Positions 23,591 through 35,711 of a DNA stretch of 64,000 bases are shown piece by piece (position 1 is the stretch's first letter; each line of letters begins with the position of its first letter). The DNA lies in the NCBI RefSeq assembly GCF_964199755.1, contig NC_133901.1, forward strand, positions 11,857,556 to 11,921,555. Direction: 5' to 3'. The notes below the pieces were generated by a model. It did not search any database. It saw only the letters and a program-made list of their open reading frames with translations, and was not told the DNA's origin. Position numbers and translations under genes: made by a program. Source of the stretch: Larus michahellis (Eukaryota > Chordata > Aves > Charadriiformes > Laridae).

Positions 23591-24512
23591 TTGCCGGCGG
23601 GCGGAGGGGTGCTGCGCGTTTTGCTGTTGCGTCCGGCAGGGGGGCAGGTGCGGGTGTGGTTGCGGCAGGCGGGCGGGTGTGAGGGGCTGCGGGCCGTGTG
23701 GCAGGGGTGTGGAGGTTTTCTGGCGTGTTGCGCGTGGCATGTTGGGTGCTGTAGGCTTTTGGCGGCGGGCGGAGGGGTGTTGAGCGTTTTGGTGTTGCGG
23801 GTGGGGGGTTGTGTCGGGGGGGCAGGTGCGTGTGTGGTTGCGGCAGGCGGGTGGGTGTGTGGGGCTGCAGGGCACGTGGGAGGCTTGTGGAGGTTTTTTG
23901 GGTTGTTGGGTGCTGTAGGCTTTTGCCAGCAGGCGGGGGGGCGTTGAGTGTTTTGGTGTTGCGAGTGGGGTGTTGCGGCAGGCGGGTGGGTGTGCGGGGC
24001 TGCGGGGCGTGTAGCAGGGGTGTGGAGGTCTTTTGGGGTGTTGGGTGCTGTATGATTTTGGCGTCGGGCGGAGCGTCTGGCGAGCGTTGTGGTGTTGCGA
24101 GTGGGGTATTGTGGCAGGCGTCGGGGCAGGTGCGCGTGTTGTTGCGGGAGGAGGGAGGGTGTGTGGGGCTGTAGGGCGTGTGCGGTGCGTGAGTGTGGTG
24201 TAAGTACTTAGTGGTGTTGTGTGTGGGGTGTTGTGTTGTGTGAGGTGCGTGTGTTGTTGGGTGAGGCGTGTGTGTGTGTGTGTGCGTGTAGGGCAGGGTG
24301 CGTGTGGTGAGGGGTGTGTATTTTTTGCGGGGTGTTGCGTGTGGGGTGTTGTTTTGTGTGAGGTGTGTTGTGGGTAGGTGCGTGTGTTGTGCGTGTGTTT
24401 GTGTGTGTGTGTGTGTGGTGTGAGGCGTTGTTGTGGGCGTGGGGGTGTGTGTGAGTGCGGGAGGGCGGTGTGGGCGGTGGGTGTGGAGAGGGCTGTTGTG
24501 GGGCAGAGGGGT

Positions 24513-24632
24513 GCCTACAGCCATACCACCCTGAGAACGCCCGATCTCGTCTGATCTCGGAAGCTAAGCAGGGTCGGGCCCGGTTAGTACTTGGATGGGA
24601 GACCGCCTGGGAATACCGGGTGCTGTAGGCTT
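24513..24632 (+). rRNA. RNA5S: 5S rRNA gene, copy 22 of 45
   Basis: G7A, shared with the next copy and with copy 7. S spacer. Confidence 0.97.
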
Positions 24633-25554
24633 TTGCCGGCGGGCGGAGGGGTGCTGCGCGTTTTGCTGTTGCGTCCGGCAGGGGGGCAGGTGCGGGTGTG
24701 GTTGCGGCAGGCGGGCGGGTGTGAGGGGCTGCGGGCCGTGTGGCAGGGGTGTGGAGGTTTTCTGGAGTGTTGCGCGTGGCATGTTGGGTGCTGTAGGCTT
24801 TTGGCGGCGGGCGGAGGGGTGTTGAGCGTTTTGGTGTTGCGGGTGGGGGGTTGTGTCGGGGGGGCAGGTGCGTGTGTGGTTGCGGCAGGCGGGTGGGTGT
24901 GTGGGGCTGCAGGGCACGTGGGAGGCTTGTGGAGGTTTTTTGGGTTGTTGGGTGCTGTAGGCTTTTGCCGGCAGGCGGGGGGGCGTTGAGTGTTTTGGTG
25001 TTGCGAGTGGGGTGTTGCGGCAGGCGGGTGGGTGTGCGGGGCTGCGGGGCGTGTAGCAGGGGTGTGGAGGTCTTTTGGGGTGTTGGGTGCTGTATGATTT
25101 TGGCGTCGGGCGGAGCGTCTGGCGAGCGTTGTGGTGTTGCGAGTGGGGTATTGTGGCAGGCGTCGGGGCAGGTGCGCGTGTTGTTGCGGGAGGAGGGAGG
25201 GTGTGTGGGGCTGTAGGGCGTGTGCGGTGCGTGAGTGTGGTGTAAGTACTTAGTGGTGTTGTGTGTGGGGTGTTGTGTTGTGTGAGGTGCGTGTGTTGTT
25301 GGGTGAGGCGTGTGTGTGTGTGTGTGCGTGTAGGGCAGGGTGCGTGTGGTGAGGGGTGTGTATTTTTTGCGGGGTGTTGCGTGTGGGGTGTTGTTTTGTG
25401 TGAGGTGTGTTGTGGGTAGGTGCGTGTGTTGTGCGTGTGTTTGTGTGTGTGTGTGTGTGGTGTGAGGCGTTGTTGTGGGCGTGGGGGTGTGTGTGAGTGC
25501 GGGAGGGCGGTGTGGGCGGTGGGTGTGGAGAGGGCTGTTGTGGGGCAGAGGGGT

Positions 25555-25674
25555 GCCTACAGCCATACCACCCTGAGAACGCCCGATCTCGTCTGATCTC
25601 GGAAGCTAAGCAGGGTCGGGCCCGGTTAGTACTTGGATGGGAGACCGCCTGGGAATACCGGGTGCTGTAGGCTT
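25555..25674 (+). rRNA. RNA5S: 5S rRNA gene, copy 23 of 45
   Basis: G7A, identical to its left neighbour, which suggests recent duplication of a single unit. S spacer. Confidence 0.97.
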
Positions 25675-26596
25675 TTGCCGGCGGGCGGAGGGGTGCTGCG
25701 CGTTTTGCTGTTGCGTCCGGCAGGGGGGCAGGTGCGGGTGTGGTTGCGGCAGGCGGGCGGGTGTGAGGGGCTGCGGGCCGTGTGGCAGGGGTGTGGAGGT
25801 TTTCTGGAGTGTTGCGCGTGGCATGTTGGGTGCTGTAGGCTTTTGGCGGCGGGCGGAGGGGTGTTGAGCGTTTTGGTGTTGCGGGTGGGGGGTTGTGTCG
25901 GGGGGGCAGGTGCGTGTGTGGTTGCGGCAGGCGGGTGGGTGTGTGGGGCTGCAGGGCACGTGGGAGGCTTGTGGAGGTTTTTTGGGTTGTTGGGTGCTGT
26001 AGGCTTTTGCCGGCAGGCGGGGGGGCGTTGAGTGTTTTGGTGTTGCGAGTGGGGTGTTGCGGCAGGCGGGTGGGTGTGCGGGGCTGCGGGGCGTGTAGCA
26101 GGGGTGTGGAGGTCTTTTGGGGTGTTGGGTGCTGTATGATTTTGGCGTCGGGCGGAGCGTCTGGCGAGCGTTGTGGTGTTGCGAGTGGGGTATTGTGGCA
26201 GGCGTCGGGGCAGGTGCGCGTGTTGTTGCGGGAGGAGGGAGGGTGTGTGGGGCTGTAGGGCGTGTGCGGTGCGTGAGTGTGGTGTAAGTACTTAGTGGTG
26301 TTGTGTGTGGGGTGTTGTGTTGTGTGAGGTGCGTGTGTTGTTGGGTGAGGCGTGTGTGTGTGTGTGTGCGTGTAGGGCAGGGTGCGTGTGGTGAGGGGTG
26401 TGTATTTTTTGCGGGGTGTTGCGTGTGGGGTGTTGTTTTGTGTGAGGTGTGTTGTGGGTAGGTGCGTGTGTTGTGCGTGTGTTTGTGTGTGTGTGTGTGT
26501 GGTGTGAGGCGTTGTTGTGGGCGTGGGGGTGTGTGTGAGTGCGGGAGGGCGGTGTGGGCGGTGGGTGTGGAGAGGGCTGTTGTGGGGCAGAGGGGT

Positions 26597-26716
26597 GCCT
26601 ACGGCCATACCACCCTGAGAACGCCCGATCTCGTCTGATCTCGGAAGCTAAGCAGGGTCGGGCCCGGTTAGTACTTGGATGGGAGACCGCCTGGGAATAC
26701 CGGGTGCTGTAGGCTT
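26597..26716 (+). rRNA. RNA5S: 5S rRNA gene, copy 24 of 45
   Basis: Consensus gene. S spacer with the GCATGTAG variant at about 27,410. Confidence 0.97.
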
Positions 26717-27638
26717 TTGCCGGCGGGCGGAGGGGTGCTGCGCGTTTTGCTGTTGCGTCCGGCAGGGGGGCAGGTGCGGGTGTGGTTGCGGCAGGCGGGC
26801 GGGTGTGAGGGGCTGCGGGCCGTGTGGCAGGGGTGTGGAGGTTTTCTGGAGTGTTGCGCGTGGCATGTTGGGTGCTGTAGGCTTTTGGCGGCGGGCGGAG
26901 GGGTGTTGAGCGTTTTGGTGTTGCGGGTGGGGGGTTGTGTCGGGGGGGCAGGTGCGTGTGTGGTTGCGGCAGGCGGGTGGGTGTGTGGGGCTGCAGGGCA
27001 CGTGGGAGGCTTGTGGAGGTTTTTTGGGTTGTTGGGTGCTGTAGGCTTTTGCCGGCAGGCGGGGGGGCGTTGAGTGTTTTGGTGTTGCGAGTGGGGTGTT
27101 GCGGCAGGCGGGTGGGTGTGCGGGGCTGCGGGGCGTGTAGCAGGGGTGTGGAGGTCTTTTGGGGTGTTGGGTGCTGTATGATTTTGGCGTCGGGCGGAGC
27201 GTCTGGCGAGCGTTGTGGTGTTGCGAGTGGGGTATTGTGGCAGGCGTCGGGGCAGGTGCGCGTGTTGTTGCGGGAGGAGGGAGGGTGTGTGGGGCTGTAG
27301 GGCGTGTGCGGTGCGTGAGTGTGGTGTAAGTACTTAGTGGTGTTGTGTGTGGGGTGTTGTGTTGTGTGAGGTGCGTGTGTTGTTGGGTGAGGCGTGTGTG
27401 TGTGTGTGTGCATGTAGGGCAGGGTGCGTGTGGTGAGGGGTGTGTATTTTTTGCGGGGTGTTGCGTGTGGGGTGTTGTTTTGTGTGAGGTGTGTTGTGGG
27501 TAGGTGCGTGTGTTGTGCGTGTGTTTGTGTGTGTGTGTGTGTGGTGTGAGGCGTTGTTGTGGGCGTGGGGGTGTGTGTGAGTGCGGGAGGGCGGTGTGGG
27601 CGGTGGGTGTGGAGAGGGCTGTTGTGGGGCAGAGGGGT

Positions 27639-27758
27639 GCCTACGGCCATACCACCCTGAGAACGCCCGATCTCGTCTGATCTCGGAAGCTAAGCAGGGT
27701 CGGGCCCGGTTAGTACTTGGATGGGAGACCGCCTGGGAATACCGGGTGCTGTAGGCTT
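27639..27758 (+). rRNA. RNA5S: 5S rRNA gene, copy 25 of 45
   Basis: Consensus gene at the left edge of the 8-kb internal duplication. Spacer with GGGGGACAGG. S class. Confidence 0.97.
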
Positions 27759-28680
27759 TTGCCGGCGGGCGGAGGGGTGCTGCGCGTTTTGCTGTTGCGT
27801 CCGGCAGGGGGACAGGTGCGGGTGTGGTTGCGGCAGGCGGGCGGGTGTGAGGGGCTGCGGGCCGTGTGGCAGGGGTGTGGAGGTTTTCTGGAGTGTTGCG
27901 CGTGGCATGTTGGGTGCTGTAGGCTTTTGGCGGCGGGCGGAGGGGTGTTGAGCGTTTTGGTGTTGCGGGTGGGGGGTTGTGTCGGGGGGGCAGGTGCGTG
28001 TGTGGTTGCGGCAGGCGGGTGGGTGTGTGGGGCTGCAGGGCACGTGGGAGGCTTGTGGAGGTTTTTTGGGTTGTTGGGTGCTGTAGGCTTTTGCCGGCAG
28101 GCGGGGGGGCGTTGAGTGTTTTGGTGTTGCGAGTGGGGTGTTGCGGCAGGCGGGTGGGTGTGCGGGGCTGCGGGGCGTGTAGCAGGGGTGTGGAGGTCTT
28201 TTGGGGTGTTGGGTGCTGTATGATTTTGGCGTCGGGCGGAGCGTCTGGCGAGCGTTGTGGTGTTGCGAGTGGGGTATTGTGGCAGGCGTCGGGGCAGGTG
28301 CGCGTGTTGTTGCGGGAGGAGGGAGGGTGTGTGGGGCTGTAGGGCGTGTGCGGTGCGTGAGTGTGGTGTAAGTACTTAGTGGTGTTGTGTGTGGGGTGTT
28401 GTGTTGTGTGAGGTGCGTGTGTTGTTGGGTGAGGCGTGTGTGTGTGTGTGTGCGTGTAGGGCAGGGTGCGTGTGGTGAGGGGTGTGTATTTTTTGCGGGG
28501 TGTTGCGTGTGGGGTGTTGTTTTGTGTGAGGTGTGTTGTGGGTAGGTGCGTGTGTTGTGCGTGTGTTTGTGTGTGTGTGTGTGTGGTGTGAGGCGTTGTT
28601 GTGGGCGTGGGGGTGTGTGTGAGTGCGGGAGGGCGGTGTGGGCGGTGGGTGTGGAGAGGGCTGTTGTGGGGCAGAGGGGT

Positions 28681-28800
28681 GCCTACGGCCATACCACCCT
28701 GAGAACGCCCGATCTCGTCTGATCTCGGAAGCTAAGCAGGGTCGGGCCCGGTTAGTACTTGGATGGGAGACCGCCTGGGAATACCGGGTGCTGTAGGCTT
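28681..28800 (+). rRNA. RNA5S: 5S rRNA gene, copy 26 of 45
   Basis: Consensus gene. Same S-spacer subtype as units 3 and 36; unit 1,044 bp because of a longer GT tract. Confidence 0.97.
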
Positions 28801-29724
28801 TTGCCGGCGGGCGGAGGGGTGCTGCGCGTTTTGCTGTTGCGTCCGGCAGGGGGGCAGGTGCGGGTGTGGTTGCGGCAGGCGGGCGGGTGTGTGGGGCTGC
28901 GGGCCGTGTGGCAGGGGTGTGGAGGTTTTCTGGAGTGTTGCGCGTGGCATGTTGGGTGCTGTAGGCTTTTGGCAGCGGGCGGAGGGGTGTTGAGCGTTTT
29001 GGTGTTGCGGGTGGGGGGTTGTGTCGGGGGGGCAGGTGCGCGTGTGGTTGCGGCAGGCGGGTGGGTGTGTGGGGCTGCAGGGCACGTGGGAGGCTTGTGG
29101 AGGTTTTTTGGGTTGTTGGGTGCTGTAGGCTTTTGCCGGCAGGTGGGGGGGCGTTGAGTGTTTTGGTGTTGCGAGTGGGGTGTTGCGGCAGGCGGGTGGG
29201 TGTGCGGGGCTGCGGGGCGTGTAGCAGGGGTGTGGAGGTCTTTTGGGGTGTTGGGTGCTGTATGATTTTGGCGTCGGGCGGAGCGTCTGGCGAGCGTTGT
29301 GGTGTTGCGAGTGGGGTATTGTGGCAGGCGTCGGGGCAGGTGCGTGTGTTGTTGCGGGAGGAGGTAGGGTGTGTGGGGCTGTAGGGCGTGTGCGGTGCGT
29401 GAGTGTGGTGTAAGTACTTAGTGGTGTTGTGTGTGGGGTGTTGTGTTGTGTGAGGTGCGTGTGTTGTTGGGTGAGGCGTGTGTGTGTGTGTGTGTGTGTG
29501 TAGGGCAGGGTGCGTGTGGTGAGGGGTGTGTATTTTTTGCGGGGTGTTGTGTGTGGGGTGTTGTTTTGTGTGAAGTGTGTTGTGGGTAGGTGCGTGTGTT
29601 GTGCGTGTGTTTGTGTGTGTGTGTGTGTGGTGTGAGGCGTTGTTGTGGGCGTGGGGGTGTGTGTGAGTGCGGGAGGGCGGTGTGGGCGGTGGGTGTGGAG
29701 AGGGCTGTTGTGGGGCAGAGGGGT

Positions 29725-29844
29725 GCCTACGGCCATACCACCCTGAGAACGCCCGATCTCGTCTGATCTCGGAAGCTAAGCAGGGTCGGGCCCGGTTAGT
29801 ACTTGGATGGGAGACCGCCTGGCAATACCGGGTGCTGTAGGCTT
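29725..29844 (+). rRNA. RNA5S: 5S rRNA gene, copy 27 of 45
   Basis: G99C. L spacer; unit 1,265 bp. Confidence 0.97.
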
Positions 29845-30989
29845 TTGCCGGCGGGCGGAGGGGTGCTGCGCGTTTTGCTGTTGCATCCGGCAGGGGGGCA
29901 GGTGCGGGTGTGGTTGCGGCAGGCGGGTGGGTGTGTGGGGCTGCAGGGCACGTGGGAGGCTTGTGGAGGTTTTTTGGGCTGTTGTAGGCTTTTGCCGGCA
30001 GGCGGGGGGGTGTTGAGTGTTTTGGTGTTGCGAGTGGGGTGTTGCGGCAGGCGGGTGGGTGTGTGGGGCTGGAGGGCGCGGGGCGTGTGGGAGTGGTGTG
30101 TAAGTATTTTGGGGGGCAGTGTTGGGGCAGGTGCGGGTGTAGTTGCGGCAGGCGGGCGGGTGTGTGGGGCTGCGGGCCGTGTGGCAGGGGTGTGGAGGTT
30201 TTCTGGAGTGTTGCGCGTGGCATGTTGGGTGCTGTAGGCTTTTGGCGGCGGGCGGAGGGGTGTTGAGCGTTTTGGTGTTGCGGGTGGGGGGTTGTGTCGG
30301 GGGGGCAGGTGCGCGTGTGGTTGCGGCAGGCGGGTGGGTGTGTGGGGCTGCAGGGCACGTGGGAGGCTTGTGGAGGTTTTTTGGGTTGTTGGGTGCTGTA
30401 GGCTTTTGCCGGCAGGCGGGGGGGCGTTGAGTGTTTTGGTGTTGCGAGTGGGGTGTTGCGGCAGGCGGGTGGGTGTGCGGGGCTGCGGGGCGTGTAGCAG
30501 GGGTGTGGAGGTCTTTTGGGGTGTTGGGTGCTGTATGATTTTGGCGTCGGGCGGAGCGTCTGGCGAGCGTTGTGGTGTTGCGAGTGGGGTATTGTGGCAG
30601 GCGTCGGGGCAGGTGCGTGTGTTGTTGCGGGAGGAGGGAGGGTGTGTGGGGCTGTAGGGCGTGTGCGGTGCGTGAGTGTGGTGTAAGTACTTAGTGGTGT
30701 TGTGTGTGGGGTGTTGTGTTGTGTGAGGTGCGTGTGTTGTTGGGTGAGGCATGTGTGTGTGTGTGTAGGGCAGGGTGCGTGTGGTGAGGGGTGTGTATTT
30801 TTTGCGGGGTGTTGCGTGTGGGGTGTTGTTTTGTGTGAGGTGTGTTGTGGGTAGGTGCGTGTGTTGTGCGTGTGTTTGTGTGTGTGTGTGTGTGGTGTGA
30901 GGCGTTGTTGTGGGCGTGGGGGTGTGTGTGAGTGCGGGAGGGCGGTGTGGGCGGTGGGTGTGGAGAGGGCTGTTGTGGGGCAGAGGGGT

Positions 30990-31109
30990 GCCTACGGCCA
31001 TACCACCCTGAGAACGCCCGATCTCGTCTGATCTCGGAAGCTAAGCAGGGTCGGGCCCGGTTAGTACTTGGATGGGAGACCGCCCGGGAATACCGGGTGC
31101 TGTAGGCTT
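30990..31109 (+). rRNA. RNA5S: 5S rRNA gene, copy 28 of 45
   Basis: T96C in box C. L spacer; unit 1,263 bp. Confidence 0.97.
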
Positions 31110-32252
31110 TTGCCGGCGGGCGGAGGGGTGCTGCGCGTTTTGCTGTTGCATCCGGCAGGGGGGCAGGTGCGGGTGTGGTTGCGGCAGGCGGGTGGGCGTG
31201 TGGGGCTGCGGGGCGTGTGGGAGGCTTGTGGAGGTTTTTTGGGCTGTTGTAGGCTTTTGCCGGCAGGCGGGGGGGTGTTGAGTGTTTTGGTGTTGCGAGT
31301 GGGGTGTTGCGGCAGGCGGGTGGGTGTGTGGGGCTGGAGGGCGCGGGGCGTGTGGGAGTGGTGTGTAAGTATTTTGGGGGGCAGTGTTGGGGCAGGTGCG
31401 GGTGTAGTTGCGGCAGGCGGGCGGGTGTGTGGGGCTGCGGGCCGTGTGGCAGGGGTGTGGAGGTTTTCTGGAGTGTTGCGCGTGGCATGTTGGGTGCTGT
31501 AGGCTTTTGGCGGCGGGCGGAGGGGTGTTGAGCGTTTTGGTGTTGCGGGTGGGGGGTTGTGTCGGGGGGGCAGGTGCGCGTGTGGTTGCGGCAGGCGGGT
31601 GGGTGTGTGGGGCTGCAGGGCACGTGGGAGGCTTGTGGAGGTTTTTTGGGTTGTTGGGTGCTGTAGGCTTTTGCCGGCAGGCGGGGGGGCGTTGAGTGTT
31701 TTGGTGTTGCGAGTGGGGTGTTGCGGCAGGCGGGTGGGTGTGCGGGGCTGCGGGGCGTGTAGCAGGGGTGTGGAGGTCTTTTGGGGTGTTGGGTGCTGTA
31801 TGATTTTGGCGTCGGGCGGAGCGTCTGGCGAGCGTTGTGGTGTTGCGAGTGGGGTATTGTGGCAGGCGTCGGGGCAGGTGCGTGTGTTGTTGCGGGAGGA
31901 GGGAGGGTGTGTGGGGCTGTAGGGCGTGTGCGGTGCGTGAGTGTGGTGTAAGTACTTAGTGGTGTTGTGTGTGGGGTGTTGTGTTGTGTGAGGTGCGTGT
32001 GTTGTTGGGTGAGGCATGTGTGTGTGTGTGTAGGGCAGGGTGCGTGTGGTGAGGGGTGTGTATTTTTTGCGGGGTGTTGCGTGTGGGGTGTTGTTTTGTG
32101 TGAGGTGTGTTGTGGGTAGGTGCGTGTGTTGTGCGTGTGTTTGTGTGTGTGTGTGTGGTGTGAGGCGTTGTTGTGGGCGTGGGGGTGTGTGTGAGTGCGG
32201 GAGGGCGGTGTGGGCGGTGGGTGTGGAGAGGGCTGTTGTGGGGCAGAGGGGT

Positions 32253-32372
32253 GCCTACGGCCATACCACCCTGAGAACGCCCGATCTCGTCTGATCTTGG
32301 AAGCTAAGCAGGGTCGGGCCCGGTTAGTACTTGGATGGGAGACCGCCTGGGAATACCGGGTGCTGTAGGCTT
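32253..32372 (+). rRNA. RNA5S: 5S rRNA gene, copy 29 of 45
   Basis: C46T, first of three successive genes with this change. S spacer. Confidence 0.97.
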
Positions 32373-33294
32373 TTGCCGGCGGGCGGAGGGGTGCTGCGCG
32401 TTTTGCTGTTGCGTCCGGCAGGGGGGCAGGTGCGGGTGTGGTTGCGGCAGGCGGGCGGGTGTGAGGGGCTGCGGGCCGTGTGGCAGGGGTGTGGAGGTTT
32501 TCTGGAGTGTTGCGCGTGGCATGTTGGGTGCTGTAGGCTTTTGGCGGCGGGCGGAGGGGTGTTGAGCGTTTTGGTGTTGCGGGTGGGGGGTTGTGTCGGG
32601 GGGGCAGGTGCGTGTGTGGTTGCGGCAGGCGGGTGGGTGTGTGGGGCTGCAGGGCACGTGGGAGGCTTGTGGAGGTTTTTTGGGTTGTTGGGTGCTGTAG
32701 GCTTTTGCCGGCAGGCGGGGGGGCGTTGAGTGTTTTGGTGTTGCGAGTGGGGTGTTGCGGCAGGCGGGTGGGTGTGCGGGGCTGCGGGGCGTGTAGCAGG
32801 GGTGTGGAGGTCTTTTGGGGTGTTGGGTGCTGTATGATTTTGGCGTCGGGCGGAGCGTCTGGCGAGCGTTGTGGTGTTGCGAGTGGGGTATTGTGGCAGG
32901 CGTCGGGGCAGGTGCGCGTGTTGTTGCGGGAGGAGGGAGGGTGTGTGGGGCTGTAGGGCGTGTGCGGTGCGTGAGTGTGGTGTAAGTACTTAGTGGTGTT
33001 GTGTGTGGGGTGTTGTGTTGTGTGAGGTGCGTGTGTTGTTGGGTGAGGCGTGTGTGTGTGTGTGTGCGTGTAGGGCAGGGTGCGTGTGGTGAGGGGTGTG
33101 TATTTTTTGCGGGGTGTTGCGTGTGGGGTGTTGTTTTGTGTGAGGTGTGTTGTGGGTAGGTGCGTGTGTTGTGCGTGTGTTTGTGTGTGTGTGTGTGTGG
33201 TGTGAGGCGTTGTTGTGGGCGTGGGGGTGTGTGTGAGTGCGGGAGGGCGGTGTGGGCGGTGGGTGTGGAGAGGGCTGTTGTGGGGCAGAGGGGT

Positions 33295-33414
33295 GCCTAC
33301 GGCCATACCACCCTGAGAACGCCTGATCTCGTCTGATCTTGGAAGCTAAGCAGGGTCGGGCCCGGTTAGTACTTGGATGGGAGACCGCCTGGGAATACCG
33401 GGTGCTGTAGGCTT
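33295..33414 (+). rRNA. RNA5S: 5S rRNA gene, copy 30 of 45
   Basis: C30T and C46T. L spacer with an 8-bp deletion (GCGGCGGGCGTG); unit 1,255 bp. Confidence 0.97.
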
Positions 33415-34549
33415 TTGCCGGCGGGCGGAGGGGTGCTGCGCGTTTTGCTGTTGCATCCGGCAGGGGGGCAGGTGCGGGTGTGGTTGCGGCGGGCGTGTGG
33501 GGCTGCGGGGCGCGTGGGAGGCTTGTGGAGGTTTTTTGGGCTGTTGTAGGCTTTTGCCGGCAGGCGGGGGGGTGTTGAGTGTTTTGGTGTTGCGAGTGGG
33601 GTGTTGCGGCAGGCGGGTGGGTGTGTGGGGCTGGAGGGCGCGGGGCGTGTGGGAGTGGTGTGTAAGTATTTTGGGGGGCAGTGTTGGGGCAGGTGCGGGT
33701 GTAGTTGCGGCAGGCGGGCGGGTGTGTGGGGCTGCGGGCCGTGTGGCAGGGGTGTGGAGGTTTTCTGGAGTGTTGCGCGTGGCATGTTGGGTGCTGTAGG
33801 CTTTTGGCGGCGGGCGGAGGGGTGTTGAGCGTTTTGGTGTTGCGGGTGGGGGGTTGTGTCGGGGGGGCAGGTGCGCGTGTGGTTGCGGCAGGCGGGTGGG
33901 TGTGTGGGGCTGCAGGGCACGTGGGAGGCTTGTGGAGGTTTTTTGGGTTGTTGGGTGCTGTAGGCTTTTGCCGGCAGGCGGGGGGGCGTTGAGTGTTTTG
34001 GTGTTGCGAGTGGGGTGTTGCGGCAGGCGGGTGGGTGTGCGGGGCTGCGGGGCGTGTAGCAGGGGTGTGGAGGTCTTTTGGGGTGTTGGGTGCTGTATGA
34101 TTTTGGCGTCGGGCGGAGCGTCTGGCGAGCGTTGTGGTGTTGCGAGTGGGGTATTGTGGCAGGCGTCGGGGCAGGTGCGTGTGTTGTTGCGGGAGGAGGG
34201 AGGGTGTGTGGGGCTGTAGGGCGTGTGCGGTGCGTGAGTGTGGTGTAAGTACTTAGTGGTGTTGTGTGTGGGGTGTTGTGTTGTGTGAGGTGCGTGTGTT
34301 GTTGGGTGAGGCATGTGTGTGTGTGTGTAGGGCAGGGTGCGTGTGGTGAGGGGTGTGTATTTTTTGCGGGGTGTTGCGTGTGGGGTGTTGTTTTGTGTGA
34401 GGTGTGTTGTGGGTAGGTGCGTGTGTTGTGCGTGTGTTTGTGTGTGTGTGTGTGGTGTGAGGCGTTGTTGTGGGCGTGGGGGTGTGTGTGAGTGCGGGAG
34501 GGCGGTGTGGGCGGTGGGTGTGGAGAGGGCTGTTGTGGGGCAGAGGGGT

Positions 34550-34669
34550 GCCTACGGCCATACCACCCTGAGAACGCCCGATCTCGTCTGATCTTGGAAG
34601 CTAAGCAGGGTCGGGCCCGGTTAGTACTTGGATGGGAGACCGCCTGGGAATACCGGGTGCTGTAGGCTT
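34550..34669 (+). rRNA. RNA5S: 5S rRNA gene, copy 31 of 45
   Basis: C46T. S spacer. Confidence 0.97.
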
Positions 34670-35591
34670 TTGCCGGCGGGCGGAGGGGTGCTGCGCGTTT
34701 TGCTGTTGCGTCCGGCAGGGGGGCAGGTGCGGGTGTGGTTGCGGCAGGCGGGCGGGTGTGAGGGGCTGCGGGCCGTGTGGCAGGGGTGTGGAGGTTTTCT
34801 GGAGTGTTGCGCGTGGCATGTTGGGTGCTGTAGGCTTTTGGCGGCGGGCGGAGGGGTGTTGAGCGTTTTGGTGTTGCGGGTGGGGGGTTGTGTCGGGGGG
34901 GCAGGTGCGTGTGTGGTTGCGGCAGGCGGGTGGGTGTGTGGGGCTGCAGGGCACGTGGGAGGCTTGTGGAGGTTTTTTGGGTTGTTGGGTGCTGTAGGCT
35001 TTTGCCGGCAGGCGGGGGGGCGTTGAGTGTTTTGGTGTTGCGAGTGGGGTGTTGCGGCAGGCGGGTGGGTGTGCGGGGCTGCGGGGCGTGTAGCAGGGGT
35101 GTGGAGGTCTTTTGGGGTGTTGGGTGCTGTATGATTTTGGCGTCGGGCGGAGCGTCTGGCGAGCGTTGTGGTGTTGCGAGTGGGGTATTGTGGCAGGCGT
35201 CGGGGCAGGTGCGCGTGTTGTTGCGGGAGGAGGGAGGGTGTGTGGGGCTGTAGGGCGTGTGCGGTGCGTGAGTGTGGTGTAAGTACTTAGTGGTGTTGTG
35301 TGTGGGGTGTTGTGTTGTGTGAGGTGCGTGTGTTGTTGGGTGAGGCGTGTGTGTGTGTGTGTGCGTGTAGGGCAGGGTGCGTGTGGTGAGGGGTGTGTAT
35401 TTTTTGCGGGGTGTTGCGTGTGGGGTGTTGTTTTGTGTGAGGTGTGTTGTGGGTAGGTGCGTGTGTTGTGCGTGTGTTTGTGTGTGTGTGTGTGTGGTGT
35501 GAGGCGTTGTTGTGGGCGTGGGGGTGTGTGTGAGTGCGGGAGGGCGGTGTGGGCGGTGGGTGTGGAGAGGGCTGTTGTGGGGCAGAGGGGT

Positions 35592-35711
35592 GCCTACGGC
35601 CATACCACCCTGAGAACGCCTGATCTCGTCTGATCTCGGAAGCTAAGCAGGGTCGGGCCCGGTTAGTACTTGGATGGGAGACCGCCTGGGAATACCGGGT
35701 GCTGTAGGCTT
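35592..35711 (+). rRNA. RNA5S: 5S rRNA gene, copy 32 of 45
   Basis: C30T. L spacer with the same 8-bp deletion as unit 30; unit 1,255 bp. Confidence 0.97.

Larger units (their letters stand above)
27639..35591 (+). repeat. Internal duplication B, left copy (units 25-31)
   Basis: 7,953 bp covering seven units whose gene starts all map onto 38932-46884 with one offset, 11,293 bp. Shared private marks are GGGGGACAGG after copies 25 and 35, the GGCAGCGGG spacer of units 26 and 36, the GTGTGAAGTG and TGTTGTGTGTGGGG changes in the same spacers, G99C in copies 27 and 37, T96C in copies 28 and 38, and the 8-bp spacer deletion in units 30 and 40. The match stops at unit 32, which is L here but S in its counterpart, unit 42. 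Confidence 0.9.
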
